The notes under the pieces: model-generated
Seen by the model: only the letters and a program-made list of their open reading frames with translations
The model's database searches: none
What the model was told of the DNA's origin: nothing
Made by a program: the position numbers and the translations under genes
Shown: in pieces, positions 14,041 through 21,392 of the stretch
How the letters are laid out: every line of letters starts with the position of its first letter
Numbering within the stretch: position 1 is the first letter of the stretch
Source of the DNA: Devosia soli
GTDB taxonomy: Bacteria > Pseudomonadota > Alphaproteobacteria > Rhizobiales > Devosiaceae
Direction of reading: 5' to 3'
Length of the DNA stretch: 64,000 nt
Assembly: GCF_000970455.1 (NCBI RefSeq)
Contig: NZ_LAJG01000005.1
Span: forward strand, 62,001 to 126,000

Positions 14041-14696
14041 AGGGGCAACAACTCAAATACAGCGCCGAGGAGTTGGCTTGGATCGAAGCCAGAGCGAAAA
14101 CGCCTCGTAAGGAGCTCCACGCGCAGTTTGTGGAGGCGTTCGGGCGGGGTGATGTGTCAGCGGATAACTTCAAGGCTCTTTGTACTCGCAAAGGCTGGAA
14201 GACCGGACGGACTGGTTGCTTTGTCAAAGGAGCCGCACCGGTCAACAAGGGAGTGCCCTGCCCTCCTGGCAAAGGCGGCAGACATCCGAATGCCAGAAAA
14301 ACGCAATTCAAAAAGGGCAGCGTCTCGCACACGTATCGCGGCCATGGACATGAGCGCATCGACAGCAAGGATGGCTATGTCGTCATGATCGTCGAGGAGA
14401 CGAATCCATGGACCGGGGCCAAGACTAGGCCAGTGCATAAGCATGTCTATCTCTGGGAGAAGGCCAACGGCCCGGTGCCCGAGGGCTTCTGCCTGAAATG
14501 CGTGGACAGCAACAAGCTGAACACCGATCCGTCGAATTGGGAGTTGATCCCGCGCAGCATCCTCCCTCGCCTCAATGGCGGTAAGGCCTCCCGAACAATC
14601 GCCTATGACAGCGCCCCGGCAGAGTTGAAGCCCGCGATCCTGGCAGTGGCGAAGATCGATCACGCCATCAGGCAGAAGCGAAAGTCGGCGGTATGA
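14037..14696 (+). CDS. HNH homing-type endonuclease
   Basis: 219 residues. The middle has GYVVMIVEETNPWTGAKTRPVHKHVYLWEKANGPVPEGFCLKCVDSNKLNTDPSNWELI, the HNH fold used by phage HNH proteins (V-H-x-H then N-x-DPSNWELI). The N-terminal 60 residues form an HTH (ELHAQFVEAFGR...LCTRKGWK) and a basic glycine-rich linker. It could be a free-standing homing nuclease or serve DNA processing. Confidence 0.8.
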   Translation: MKGQQLKYSAEELAWIEARAKTPRKELHAQFVEAFGRGDVSADNFKALCTRKGWKTGRTGCFVKGAAPVNKGVPCPPGKGGRHPNARKTQFKKGSVSHTYRGHGHERIDSKDGYVVMIVEETNPWTGAKTRPVHKHVYLWEKANGPVPEGFCLKCVDSNKLNTDPSNWELIPRSILPRLNGGKASRTIAYDSAPAELKPAILAVAKIDHAIRQKRKSAV

Positions 14697-14905
14697 GAAA
14701 GCTCACCGACCAAGAGCGCCAGCTATTGCAGCTCATCTCCAGCGCCGGCGGGTCCATCTGCCCGGGCATCGATGTTTCCATCCCTCGTGAAGGCCACAAG
14801 TCTCTTCGTAGGATGGAAAGGGCTGGGCTGCTGAGGGTGGAAGAGACGGATGATGGGCCGAGGTTTCATCTGACATCGAGTGGGATGGAGGAAGCCAATG
14901 GCTGA
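14693..14905 (+). CDS. small winged-helix protein
   Basis: 70 residues with a winged-helix pattern (DQERQLLQLISSAGG... KSLRRMERAGLLRVEETDDGPRFHLTSSG). Probably a DNA-binding regulator; ATGA overlap with the HNH gene. Confidence 0.6.
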   Translation: MRKLTDQERQLLQLISSAGGSICPGIDVSIPREGHKSLRRMERAGLLRVEETDDGPRFHLTSSGMEEANG

Positions 14906-15122
14906 GAAGTTTGCCCTGTTGGCCATCCGCAAAGGCGAAGTGCGTGGCATGTGCGGGATTGTCGAGGACGCCGCGTTGAAAGAATGTGTGTCCGAATGGG
15001 CGCTCGACCCAACCGTTGACTGCATGATCCGCGTGCCGATCGAAATTGCGAGGAAGAGCTTCGACGCGACCGAACAACAGGTTCGGGAATGGCTTAAGGA
15101 GATGGCCGATGCCCCGGCATAA
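14898..15122 (+). CDS. small hypothetical prophage protein
   Basis: 74 residues from the ATG at 14898, chosen because GGAGG lies eight bases ahead; the frame extends to 14880 without support. Features: GMCGIVEDAALKECVSEWALDP and a helical tail. No family is recognised. Confidence 0.55.
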   Translation: MAEKFALLAIRKGEVRGMCGIVEDAALKECVSEWALDPTVDCMIRVPIEIARKSFDATEQQVREWLKEMADAPA

Positions 15123-15510
15123 CTTCTCCACCAAGGTGAAACGACAGGCTCGGGAGCGCTCCGGCGGCTTCTGCGAGGCCGTTGGTGAAGTCTACGGCTT
15201 GGAGCCCGGCCAGCGCTGCAATGCGCCTCTGACAGGCAAGCGCGTCGAGATAGACCACTATCCAATTCCCGCGACGGACGAAGGCAGCGATATGCTCGAA
15301 AATGCCGTCACCTGCTGCACCGACTGCCACGGTTTTAAGACCCGGACCTACGACGTGCCGATGCAGGCGAAGGGTAAGCGGGTAGCCGCGCGCAATCTCG
15401 GTATTTCTCAGCCAGGTACCCTGCCCGGCGCCCGCATCAAGTATTCCCGAGCTCGAGGTGTCTGGATCGACCGCGCCACCGGCCAAATCGTGGAGAACCC
15501 TACGACATGA
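15109..15510 (+). CDS. HNH endonuclease-like protein
   Basis: 133 residues from the ATG at 15109. Contains CNAPLTGKRVEIDHYPIPATDEGSDMLENAVTCCTDCHGFKT, the HNH/McrA layout with C-x-DH-x-N-CxxCH. The third HNH-type protein of this prophage. Nuclease activity is inferred from the motif. Confidence 0.8.
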   Translation: MPRHNFSTKVKRQARERSGGFCEAVGEVYGLEPGQRCNAPLTGKRVEIDHYPIPATDEGSDMLENAVTCCTDCHGFKTRTYDVPMQAKGKRVAARNLGISQPGTLPGARIKYSRARGVWIDRATGQIVENPTT

Positions 15511-16331
15511 CCTCCCCAACGAGCGTACCAATGTCCAGTGAAACAGTGAGCAATGAGCGGCTGGCAGAGATGCTTGAAGCGTTCACCGAGCCTGCAAAAC
15601 GGTTCGGTGCAAATAACCCCGAGTACGATCTCGCACTCGCCCTCCGCGAGCTTCAATCCCTCCGCTCCAAGCCTGTGGCAAGCGGGGTAGAGGTGAAGCC
15701 GCTGGAATGGGAGCAGGTAGGGCGGCGCGGAAAGCGCGTATATCGAGCGGAAACCGCTTTCGCTGATTACCAAGTTGATTGTTACGAGGATAGCGACGGC
15801 CCTGGCTGGGAAGCCTTTTATGGTGACGTCCATGAGCTTGGCTGTTTCGCAACTGAACAGGAAGCCAAAGCCGCCGCCGAAGCCGACTACCGCAACCGCA
15901 TTATGTCGGTGCTCGAACCAGCCACAGCGCCAGTGGGGTGGCAACCGCGTCGAAAGCAGGCTGTCCGCCTTGCGATGCCTACCGCCAGTGAGTTTGTTTT
16001 CGCTCTTCACCCTACTGAAGACGATGCGCTTATGGACGCTGATGAGTGTCGTCCTCTCTACGCCTCTCCCCAGCCCCAGCCAAAGGCGGTGACAGATGGG
16101 TGGCAAACGATGGACACCGCCCCACTCGACGGGAAACATTGTATTTTGGCCGTGAAAGAGCCGGGAGGGTTTGTTTACTCCGTGCAGGGTGCCTTCCAAG
16201 CAGGGCAATGGAGCGCCGTCCATCGCGATAACGTCGATCCGATTTTCTGGAAACCGAACGTTCGGCTCCCGGAAGGATGGGAGAGCGCAAAGCCGTTTTC
16301 CGCTCTCGAAGCCGCCATGAAGGAGGCTTGA
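15507..16331 (+). CDS. modular prophage protein with DUF551-like tail
   Basis: 274 residues. The N-terminal part (about 20-55) is helical. A second segment (60-130) reads VKPLEWEQVG...FADYQVDCYED...EQEAKAAAEADYRNRI, a unit common in phage accessory proteins. The last 75 residues (GWQTMDTAPLDGKHCILAV ... DPIFWKPNVRLPEGW) resemble DUF551-type modules, which recur at the end of phage mosaic proteins. Function is unknown. Confidence 0.65.
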   Translation: MTSPTSVPMSSETVSNERLAEMLEAFTEPAKRFGANNPEYDLALALRELQSLRSKPVASGVEVKPLEWEQVGRRGKRVYRAETAFADYQVDCYEDSDGPGWEAFYGDVHELGCFATEQEAKAAAEADYRNRIMSVLEPATAPVGWQPRRKQAVRLAMPTASEFVFALHPTEDDALMDADECRPLYASPQPQPKAVTDGWQTMDTAPLDGKHCILAVKEPGGFVYSVQGAFQAGQWSAVHRDNVDPIFWKPNVRLPEGWESAKPFSALEAAMKEA

Positions 16332-16334
16332 GGA

Positions 16335-16571
16335 ATGGCAACGCAGTACGGGCGTCCAGCCATCATTGAGAAGCATGGCCGCTGCGGCACATGTCTTTTT
16401 GCCGATCTGGAGAACGCTGGCACGGTGGAATGCCGGCGCTTCCCGCCCGCCCCATATTTTGAACCGACAGGCAGGGTTTCGAACATACGACCGCGCGTCG
16501 GCGCCTATTACTGGTGCGGCGAATTCACGCTGGACGAAGATAAAGCCGCCCTGGAGCCCAGCAATGGTTGA
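16335..16571 (+). CDS. small four-cysteine prophage protein
   Basis: 78 residues with CGTC, a later C in VECRRFPPAP and a final C in YYWCGEF. This four-cysteine layout is seen in small zinc- or Fe-S-like phage proteins. It begins three bases after the previous stop. No function is assigned. Confidence 0.6.
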   Translation: MATQYGRPAIIEKHGRCGTCLFADLENAGTVECRRFPPAPYFEPTGRVSNIRPRVGAYYWCGEFTLDEDKAALEPSNG

Positions 16572-17322
16572 GCCGCTGAACACGAAGGCTTGGGTGATGG
16601 TGCCGGTAGAGCCGACACAAGCGATGGTGACCGCTGCAACGCAAATTGACTTCGATAACGAGGATGAGGCTGGAATGGCCATCAACCTCTGGCAAGCCAT
16701 GGTCTCAACCTCTCCTGCTCTCCCTGCAGTTGATGGAGGGGAAATAGTGGAGCGCCTGCTCGAACCATGTCGAGACTACACCGGCGAAATGATCGTTCGT
16801 CACAGCACGCCTCGATACGAGGTCCACTGCGAAGTTCTCTACGACGCCGCCACCCTCATCAGCACCCAGCAGCAGGAGATCGAGAGGCTTCGTGGGCTTC
16901 AGCCAGAATTTCCGCCTTACCCACCAGAGGGTGACGGATTGCCCCGTTTCGGGCTTCGTTGGAATGGACCTTCGCAACCATTGACGGTTCCGATGGAGGA
17001 CGGGTACTGGACACCTTATCACCTCGCATCCCTCTACCGCAGCCATGTCAACGCTGCTGAACGGGAGCTTTCCGAAGTTTCCAGAGCGATCGGTTCCGTC
17101 CGATGGATGGACCCGCCAGATGGTGGCGACGTATCTCTGGGCGAACAAGTCAGCCGTATGCGTGCAGATCTCGAAGCCGCAGAATCCCGCGTCCAATCCC
17201 TAGAGGAAGAGGTGAAGAGGCTTAGGGAATCCCTCACGAAGATCTCGTCGCCGTCGCAATCTGACGGCCTCCTCTGGTGGCAAATTGAAACCCGCGCCGC
17301 TCTCAAGGAGAACGGGCAATGA
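16564..17322 (+). CDS. hypothetical modular prophage protein with C-terminal coiled coil
   Basis: 252 residues from the ATG at 16564 that overlaps the preceding stop; the frame back to 16366 is a shadow. The opening PTQAMVTAATQ...AINLWQAM is a module seen in phage accessory proteins. The C-terminal third is a coiled coil (MRADLEAAESRVQSLEEEVKRLRESL). No catalytic motif. Confidence 0.6.
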   Translation: MVEPLNTKAWVMVPVEPTQAMVTAATQIDFDNEDEAGMAINLWQAMVSTSPALPAVDGGEIVERLLEPCRDYTGEMIVRHSTPRYEVHCEVLYDAATLISTQQQEIERLRGLQPEFPPYPPEGDGLPRFGLRWNGPSQPLTVPMEDGYWTPYHLASLYRSHVNAAERELSEVSRAIGSVRWMDPPDGGDVSLGEQVSRMRADLEAAESRVQSLEEEVKRLRESLTKISSPSQSDGLLWWQIETRAALKENGQ

Positions 17323-17531
17323 CCAAGGCAGCGATGTTCACTCAGGGCGATATTTCAAAGCTGCTGAAGGGCGCTAAGGCGGCCGGCATGACGGTGAAGC
17401 GCGTCGTTATCGATCGATCCGGCAGGATTGTTGCAGACTTAGGCGGTGAAGCAGATGATGCCCCGCCATCGAACGAATGGGACGTGGTTTTCAATGCCCA
17501 AGAAAAGCGGCCTACCAAAGGGCGTCACTGA
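17319..17531 (+). CDS. small protein upstream of the integrase
   Basis: 70 residues: MTKAAMFTQGDISKLLKGAKAAGMTVKRVVIDRSG and an acidic tail. It is coupled to the preceding gene and overlaps the integrase start by 38 bases. Its position and small basic N-terminus would fit a recombination directionality factor, but no excisionase motif is recognisable. Confidence 0.6.
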   Translation: MTKAAMFTQGDISKLLKGAKAAGMTVKRVVIDRSGRIVADLGGEADDAPPSNEWDVVFNAQEKRPTKGRH

Positions 17532-18549
17532 GTTCAAAGATCGCCATGATAAATGGCATCTGCGCTATCGCGCCAAGGGCAAGGCCACCTACTATTTCAA
17601 AACGCGCCCTGGGCAAGACGGCTGGCGAGAGGAGCTTGAGCAGGCACGTGAAGGCGCGGTCGACGCTCCTAAGGTCCGCACCAGCCTTCGCACCAAGCCA
17701 GGCAGCATTTCGGCGCTGATCGCTGTCTATTATGGCACCCCTGAATTCACGGGCCTGGCGACGAGCTCGCAGAAAACCTATCGCAATATGCTTGAGCGCT
17801 TCCGCGACGCGCATGGCGACAAACAGGTCGCCACGCTGACCCGAGCCCATATCAAAGCCTTGATAGGCAGCATGCACGCGACGCCGGCCGCCGCCAACAA
17901 TCTGCTCGATCGCCTGCGCGTTCTCATGAAGATCGCGATCGATGATGAATGGCGGCATGACGACCCGACTTACCGCGTCAAAGGCTTCGACATCGAGGGA
18001 AGCGGTTTCCACACTTGGACAGACGAGGAAATCGAGAAGTTCGAAGAGCGGCATCCGGCGGGATCAAAGCCGCGCCGCGCGCTCTATCTGCTCCTCTACA
18101 CGACCCAGCGCCGCGGCGACGTCGTTGGGCTTGGAAAGCAGCATCGCACCGGCGATCGATTTGACTTGGTTCAGCAGAAAACAGGCGTCTCTTTGTCGCT
18201 GCCTATCCATCCTGATTTGGCGGCAGAGCTCGATTTGGCGCCAGAAGGCGACATGCTCTACCTCACGACCGAACACGGAAAGCCATATACCAGCGCCGGA
18301 TTCGGCAATTGGTTTCGCCGGCAGTGCGATGCTGCCGGGCTTCCTCAATGCAGCGCCCACGGCCTGCGAAAGGCCGCCGCTCGCCGTATGGCAGAGGGCG
18401 GAAAGTCTCATGCGGAGATTAAGTCGGTCACGGGTCATGTCACGGATAAAGAGGTGACCAGGTACACGAGAGCGGCGGACCAAAGGCGGCTCTCGGACAG
18501 AGCAATAGACGCTCTGAGCGGCACGAAGCCGAAACATAAGAATGGCTAA
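17494..18549 (+). CDS. int: tyrosine site-specific integrase
   Basis: 351 residues from the ATG at 17494. An N-terminal arm-binding region is followed by a core-binding SAM-like domain (about 70-160) and the catalytic domain. Catalytic residues are visible: Arg206 in TTQRRGD, His289/Arg292 in SAHGLRKAA, His315 in VTGHV and Tyr324 in VTRYTR. It integrates and excises the prophage. It lies 66 bases from the 3' end of tRNA-Tyr, the usual arrangement for a tRNA-targeted integrase. Confidence 0.92.
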   Translation: MPKKSGLPKGVTEFKDRHDKWHLRYRAKGKATYYFKTRPGQDGWREELEQAREGAVDAPKVRTSLRTKPGSISALIAVYYGTPEFTGLATSSQKTYRNMLERFRDAHGDKQVATLTRAHIKALIGSMHATPAAANNLLDRLRVLMKIAIDDEWRHDDPTYRVKGFDIEGSGFHTWTDEEIEKFEERHPAGSKPRRALYLLLYTTQRRGDVVGLGKQHRTGDRFDLVQQKTGVSLSLPIHPDLAAELDLAPEGDMLYLTTEHGKPYTSAGFGNWFRRQCDAAGLPQCSAHGLRKAAARRMAEGGKSHAEIKSVTGHVTDKEVTRYTRAADQRRLSDRAIDALSGTKPKHKNG

Positions 18550-18567
18550 CCTCGAAATCGGTTAGCC
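18544..18567. repeat. inverted repeat at the integrase stop codon
   Basis: GGCTAACC (18544-18551) and GGTTAGCC (18560-18567) form a perfect 8-bp stem with an 8-base loop, overlapping the int stop. No U-tract follows on the plus strand, so it is a weak terminator candidate or a recombination-related palindrome near the attachment site. Confidence 0.5.
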
Positions 18568-18614
18568 AAAAACAGGCAAATTATTTTGATAAATCAATGG
18601 CCATCAGGGCCGGG

Positions 18615-18699
18615 TGGTGGAGGGGACTGGATTCGAACCAGTGTAGCCTAAGGCGTCAGATTTACAGTCTGATGGATTTAACCACTCTCCCACCCCTCC
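18615..18699 (-). tRNA. tRNA-Tyr (anticodon GUA), CCA encoded
   Basis: The minus strand folds into a class II tRNA with acceptor stem GGAGGGG/CCCCTCC, a long variable arm, T-loop GGTTCGAATCC, anticodon loop CTGTAAA giving GUA, and a genomic CCA. It is 85 bases. The 3' end faces the integrase gene, so this gene is the probable attachment site of the prophage and is still intact. Confidence 0.93.
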
Positions 18700-18747
18700 A
18701 CATCTATTCGGGTGAGAAACGATCCGCTTTGCGTTTCGTCGGGGCGG

Positions 18748-18776
18748 GTTATGGTCGGCTGTCGCAAGAGTGTCAA
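18748..18776 (-). promoter_or_regulatory. promoter of tRNA-Tyr
   Basis: On the minus strand TTGACA (18776-18771) and CATAAC (18753-18748), 17 bases apart, sit about 50 bases upstream of the tRNA. Confidence 0.6.
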
Positions 18777-18860
18777 CACCCTTCCTGAACGGCGGCCAAG
18801 AAATCTTCTGATAGATGAATTTTCCCCAGCTATCCCACGACAAGCGCTTGCCTTGTGGCG

Positions 18861-18892
18861 AAAAGCAAAAGGGACCGGCCAGAGCCGATCCC
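18861..18892 (-). terminator. intrinsic terminator after the small membrane protein gene
   Basis: On the minus strand GGGATCGGC-TCTG-GCCGGTCCC makes a 9-bp stem (one G-U) followed by TTTTGCTTTT, about 30 bases past the stop of the 18921-19124 gene. Confidence 0.75.
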
Positions 18893-18920
18893 GCTTCGTC
18901 GACCATCAGGAAACAGTCGA

Positions 18921-19124
18921 TCAGTTGCTAACCGTCACATTGGGCAGGTCGACATTGACGCTGTCGCCACTGGTCGAAATGCCGCCATTGACGAGCCAGA
19001 CGATCAGGAGCACGGCGACAACCGCTGCAATGATGCCAGCGATGATGCCGAAGGGGCTGCCGCCACCGGTAACGATGGTTTCGCTGGCAGGACGTTCGAT
19101 GATGGTTTCGCGTTCGATTGGCAT
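18921..19124 (-). CDS. small single-pass membrane protein
   Basis: 67 residues. A polar N-terminus (PIERETIIERPASETIVTGGG) is followed by a membrane helix (FGIIAGIIAAVVAVLLIVWLV) and a Ser/Val tail. It has its own terminator, so it is a stand-alone gene. It resembles the short Thr/Glu-headed membrane proteins common in Rhizobiales; function unknown. Confidence 0.7.
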   Translation of the reverse strand: MPIERETIIERPASETIVTGGGSPFGIIAGIIAAVVAVLLIVWLVNGGISTSGDSVNVDLPNVTVSN

Positions 19125-19284
19125 GTTTGCCTCCAGATTTTGATGAAGACCAAACGCTTGGCGCGTGACCCAGTTTCAACAACGCATTGATTTTATTATG
19201 ATAATGACATTTCACCTGATGTAAGCGAAATGTCAGTTTGCTGATGAGCGAGAGGGGCGGTTCTGACCGTCCCTCTTTCAAGCG

Positions 19285-20754
19285 CTATTGTGCTGCAGGC
19301 GGGCACTTGCCGTCGACCTGCACCTCAGGCGGGCATGGCAGCTGATTCTGCTGCTGCCCTTCAGGGGCTGGTGCAGCTTCTTCTGCTGGTGCTTCCGGAG
19401 CAGGAGCGGTCTCTGGAGCGGGAGCAGCTTCCGGAGCGGGAGCGGCTTCCGGCGCCGGGGCGGCCTCGTGAGCAGGCTCGGCAGGTGCAGCTTCCGGAGC
19501 GGGGGCAGCAGGCTCTTCAGCAGGCGCTGCGTCCGGAGCCGGGGCCGGCTCTTCGGCAGGCGCCGCCTCGGGGGCAGCAGCAGGTTCAGCGGGTTGCTCG
19601 GCAGGGGCTGCAGCAGGCGCCGGCGGTTCGGCAGGTGCCGGAGCGGCGTCAGCTGGCTGTTCGGCTTCCGAAGCCGGCGGGGCCTCGGGGGCAACGGGCG
19701 GCTCGGTCGCATCAGCCGGTGCAGGCTGTGCCTCAGGGGCAGGCGTGGCGTCCGGTGCTGGCGCAGCGGCATCAGCGGCCGGGGCGGCAGCGTCTGGAGC
19801 CGGTACAGCCTCGCCTTCTGCGGTGGGAGCTGCGGGCTGATCTTCGCCGGCGGCAGGCTGAACATCGGCTTCCGCAGCGATTTCAGCGGTCGCCCCGGCA
19901 GTGCCGCCAGCCGCTTCGATCGCTTGGGGCGCTTCAGCCTCGTCCACGGCTTCCGGCGGAGCTGCTTCGGTATCGGGCGCAGCGATATCCTGATCGAACA
20001 CCGCTATGGCCTGGGTCTCGACAGCAACCGACTGATCGGCCGGGCTCGCAGCTTCCTGCGGCTGATAGACGATCACCTGCTGGTTGATGTTCTGCTCGAT
20101 ATAGGTCACGTCGATGACGTTGTTGACGACGACGTCGCCTTCCACCACCACAGGTCCAAGGAACTGGGTCTGGGTGTAATATTCGGGCTGCTGCGTGCCG
20201 ATGACGATGTTGACCGATAGGTCGGGCTCGATGAAGCGCTCGGTGGGCACGTAAACCCAGTAGCCTTGAGGAAGATCGCGCTCACGCACCACCACGCTGA
20301 CAGCAAAGCCATCTTCTTCAGGCGGGAGCGGAGCCCAACCGACGACATTGTCGCTGCGGCGCCAGCTTACCCATGCGGGAGCCCACTTGGTGCCAGGAAC
20401 CCAGCACCAGCCGAGGTCGCGATCAGGAAACCAGCGGCCATAGTGATAGGTAGCCCAGGCAAAGGGTTCGTCGGACGCGAAATACCAGCCGCGACCTTCG
20501 ACATAAAGCCAACGGCCCTCGGTATATGGCCGCCAGCTGGCATCGACGCCAGTGGGACAGAAAACATATTGATACTTTGCGTGCCGAACCCAGACGCCAT
20601 GCGGCTGAAGCTGATCAAAGAAAAGCTGGAAGCTGACACTAGCACTCTGGGCATGGGCGGCCGTGGCCGAAAGCGGCAAGCCGGGCGCGAGCGTGACGAG
20701 GGGCAGGCTCAGCACGGCAAGGGCAACGCCGGCGAGCAAACGCGACTTAAGCAT
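19285..20754 (-). CDS. exported DUF6600-type protein with Ala/Pro-rich tail
   Basis: 489 residues. A signal peptide spans about residues 1-36 and ends ATAAHAQS. Residues 40-145 show the aromatic pattern typical of DUF6600 (FFDQLQPHGVWV, WRPYTEGRW, WATYHYGRW, WAPAWVSWR, VGWAPLPPE). From about residue 270 the protein is Ala/Pro/Glu-rich with PAPEAA repeats, and it ends with two cysteines (CPPEVQVDGKC). It is probably an envelope protein whose tail spans or binds the cell wall. It is the last of a set of exported genes here, preceded by a DUF1236-type gene. Confidence 0.75.
   Translation of the reverse strand: MLKSRLLAGVALAVLSLPLVTLAPGLPLSATAAHAQSASVSFQLFFDQLQPHGVWVRHAKYQYVFCPTGVDASWRPYTEGRWLYVEGRGWYFASDEPFAWATYHYGRWFPDRDLGWCWVPGTKWAPAWVSWRRSDNVVGWAPLPPEEDGFAVSVVVRERDLPQGYWVYVPTERFIEPDLSVNIVIGTQQPEYYTQTQFLGPVVVEGDVVVNNVIDVTYIEQNINQQVIVYQPQEAASPADQSVAVETQAIAVFDQDIAAPDTEAAPPEAVDEAEAPQAIEAAGGTAGATAEIAAEADVQPAAGEDQPAAPTAEGEAVPAPDAAAPAADAAAPAPDATPAPEAQPAPADATEPPVAPEAPPASEAEQPADAAPAPAEPPAPAAAPAEQPAEPAAAPEAAPAEEPAPAPDAAPAEEPAAPAPEAAPAEPAHEAAPAPEAAPAPEAAPAPETAPAPEAPAEEAAPAPEGQQQNQLPCPPEVQVDGKCPPAAQ
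19370..19790. repeat. imperfect in-gene repeats encoding Ala/Pro/Glu runs
   Basis: Units such as GCTTCCGGAGCGGGAGC recur many times with variation. They lie inside the tail of the DUF6600-type protein and are coding, not a CRISPR array. Copy number may vary between strains. Confidence 0.6.
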
Positions 20755-20815
20755 GGTCGTCCTCTTGAAATGAATGGAGTGGCAGCGGCCACCCGAAGAT
20801 GGCCGCCATGCTCAA

Positions 20816-21262
20816 TCAGTTTGCCTGGACGGCAACGACGGTGCCGGGCGAATAGACGACAGTGCGATTGGAAAGATCGACGAAGTAGGCGCGGTCGTTG
20901 GTGTAGAAATAGCCATATTTGCTATCGCCATCGATCGTGTGCAGTTCGACCGTGTCTGGCACGACATAGCCAACATCGACCGAGCCATCGATGACGACTG
21001 GGTCTGTTGGGTTGAGGCGAACGTAATCGACGGAAGAAGCTTCGACACCGCCAGCCGCGCCAATGGTAGCGCCGGTGAAGCCGCCGATAGCTGCGCCGAT
21101 CGGGCCAAAGATGAGCCCGCCAACGATTGCGCCGGTAGCACCGCCGGCAGCGCCGCCAACGGCGGCATTGGCGTCGGTATCGCTCTTGATGATCTGGGCA
21201 TGGGCAACGGCCGGCATGCCGAGAAGGGCAACTGCGATGACGCCGGAAATGATCTTCTTCAT
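20816..21262 (-). CDS. exported DUF1236-type protein with glycine zipper
   Basis: 148 residues from the ATG at 21262 (MKKIISG; GAGG just upstream). Signal peptide to about AVAHAQ. A glycine-zipper membrane segment follows (GGAAGGATGAIVGGLIFGPIGAAIGG). The C-terminal half (VPDTVELHTIDGDSKYGYFYTNDRAYFVDLSNRTVVY) is the DUF1236 pattern. It is probably an envelope protein. It is followed on the same strand by the DUF6600-type gene 61 bases downstream. Confidence 0.75.
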   Translation of the reverse strand: MKKIISGVIAVALLGMPAVAHAQIIKSDTDANAAVGGAAGGATGAIVGGLIFGPIGAAIGGFTGATIGAAGGVEASSVDYVRLNPTDPVVIDGSVDVGYVVPDTVELHTIDGDSKYGYFYTNDRAYFVDLSNRTVVYSPGTVVAVQAN

Positions 21263-21392
21263 CTTATCCTCACTCAATTGATGGAGATGCGGATAAAACT
21301 CGATACCTCGTCAACCGTTCCAGGAAAGATTAATAAATTCAATACCTTACGATGCACTAACGGGGTGCGTAATCGTCTTGTAAGGCGCCGAA

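Noticed and set aside
15408..16700. 430-codon minus-strand open frame
   Set aside because: Opposes a tightly coupled rightward gene chain, and its frame lacks motifs and a ribosome-binding site.
8517..18549. Abi or toxin-antitoxin defence module among the small prophage genes
   Set aside because: No toxin, nuclease-toxin or antitoxin family motif could be recognised; the gene order is that of an ordinary replication/recombination block.
19288..20220. 310-codon plus-strand open frame rich in Arg, Gly and Ser
   Set aside because: Antisense shadow of the Ala/Pro-rich DUF6600-type gene.
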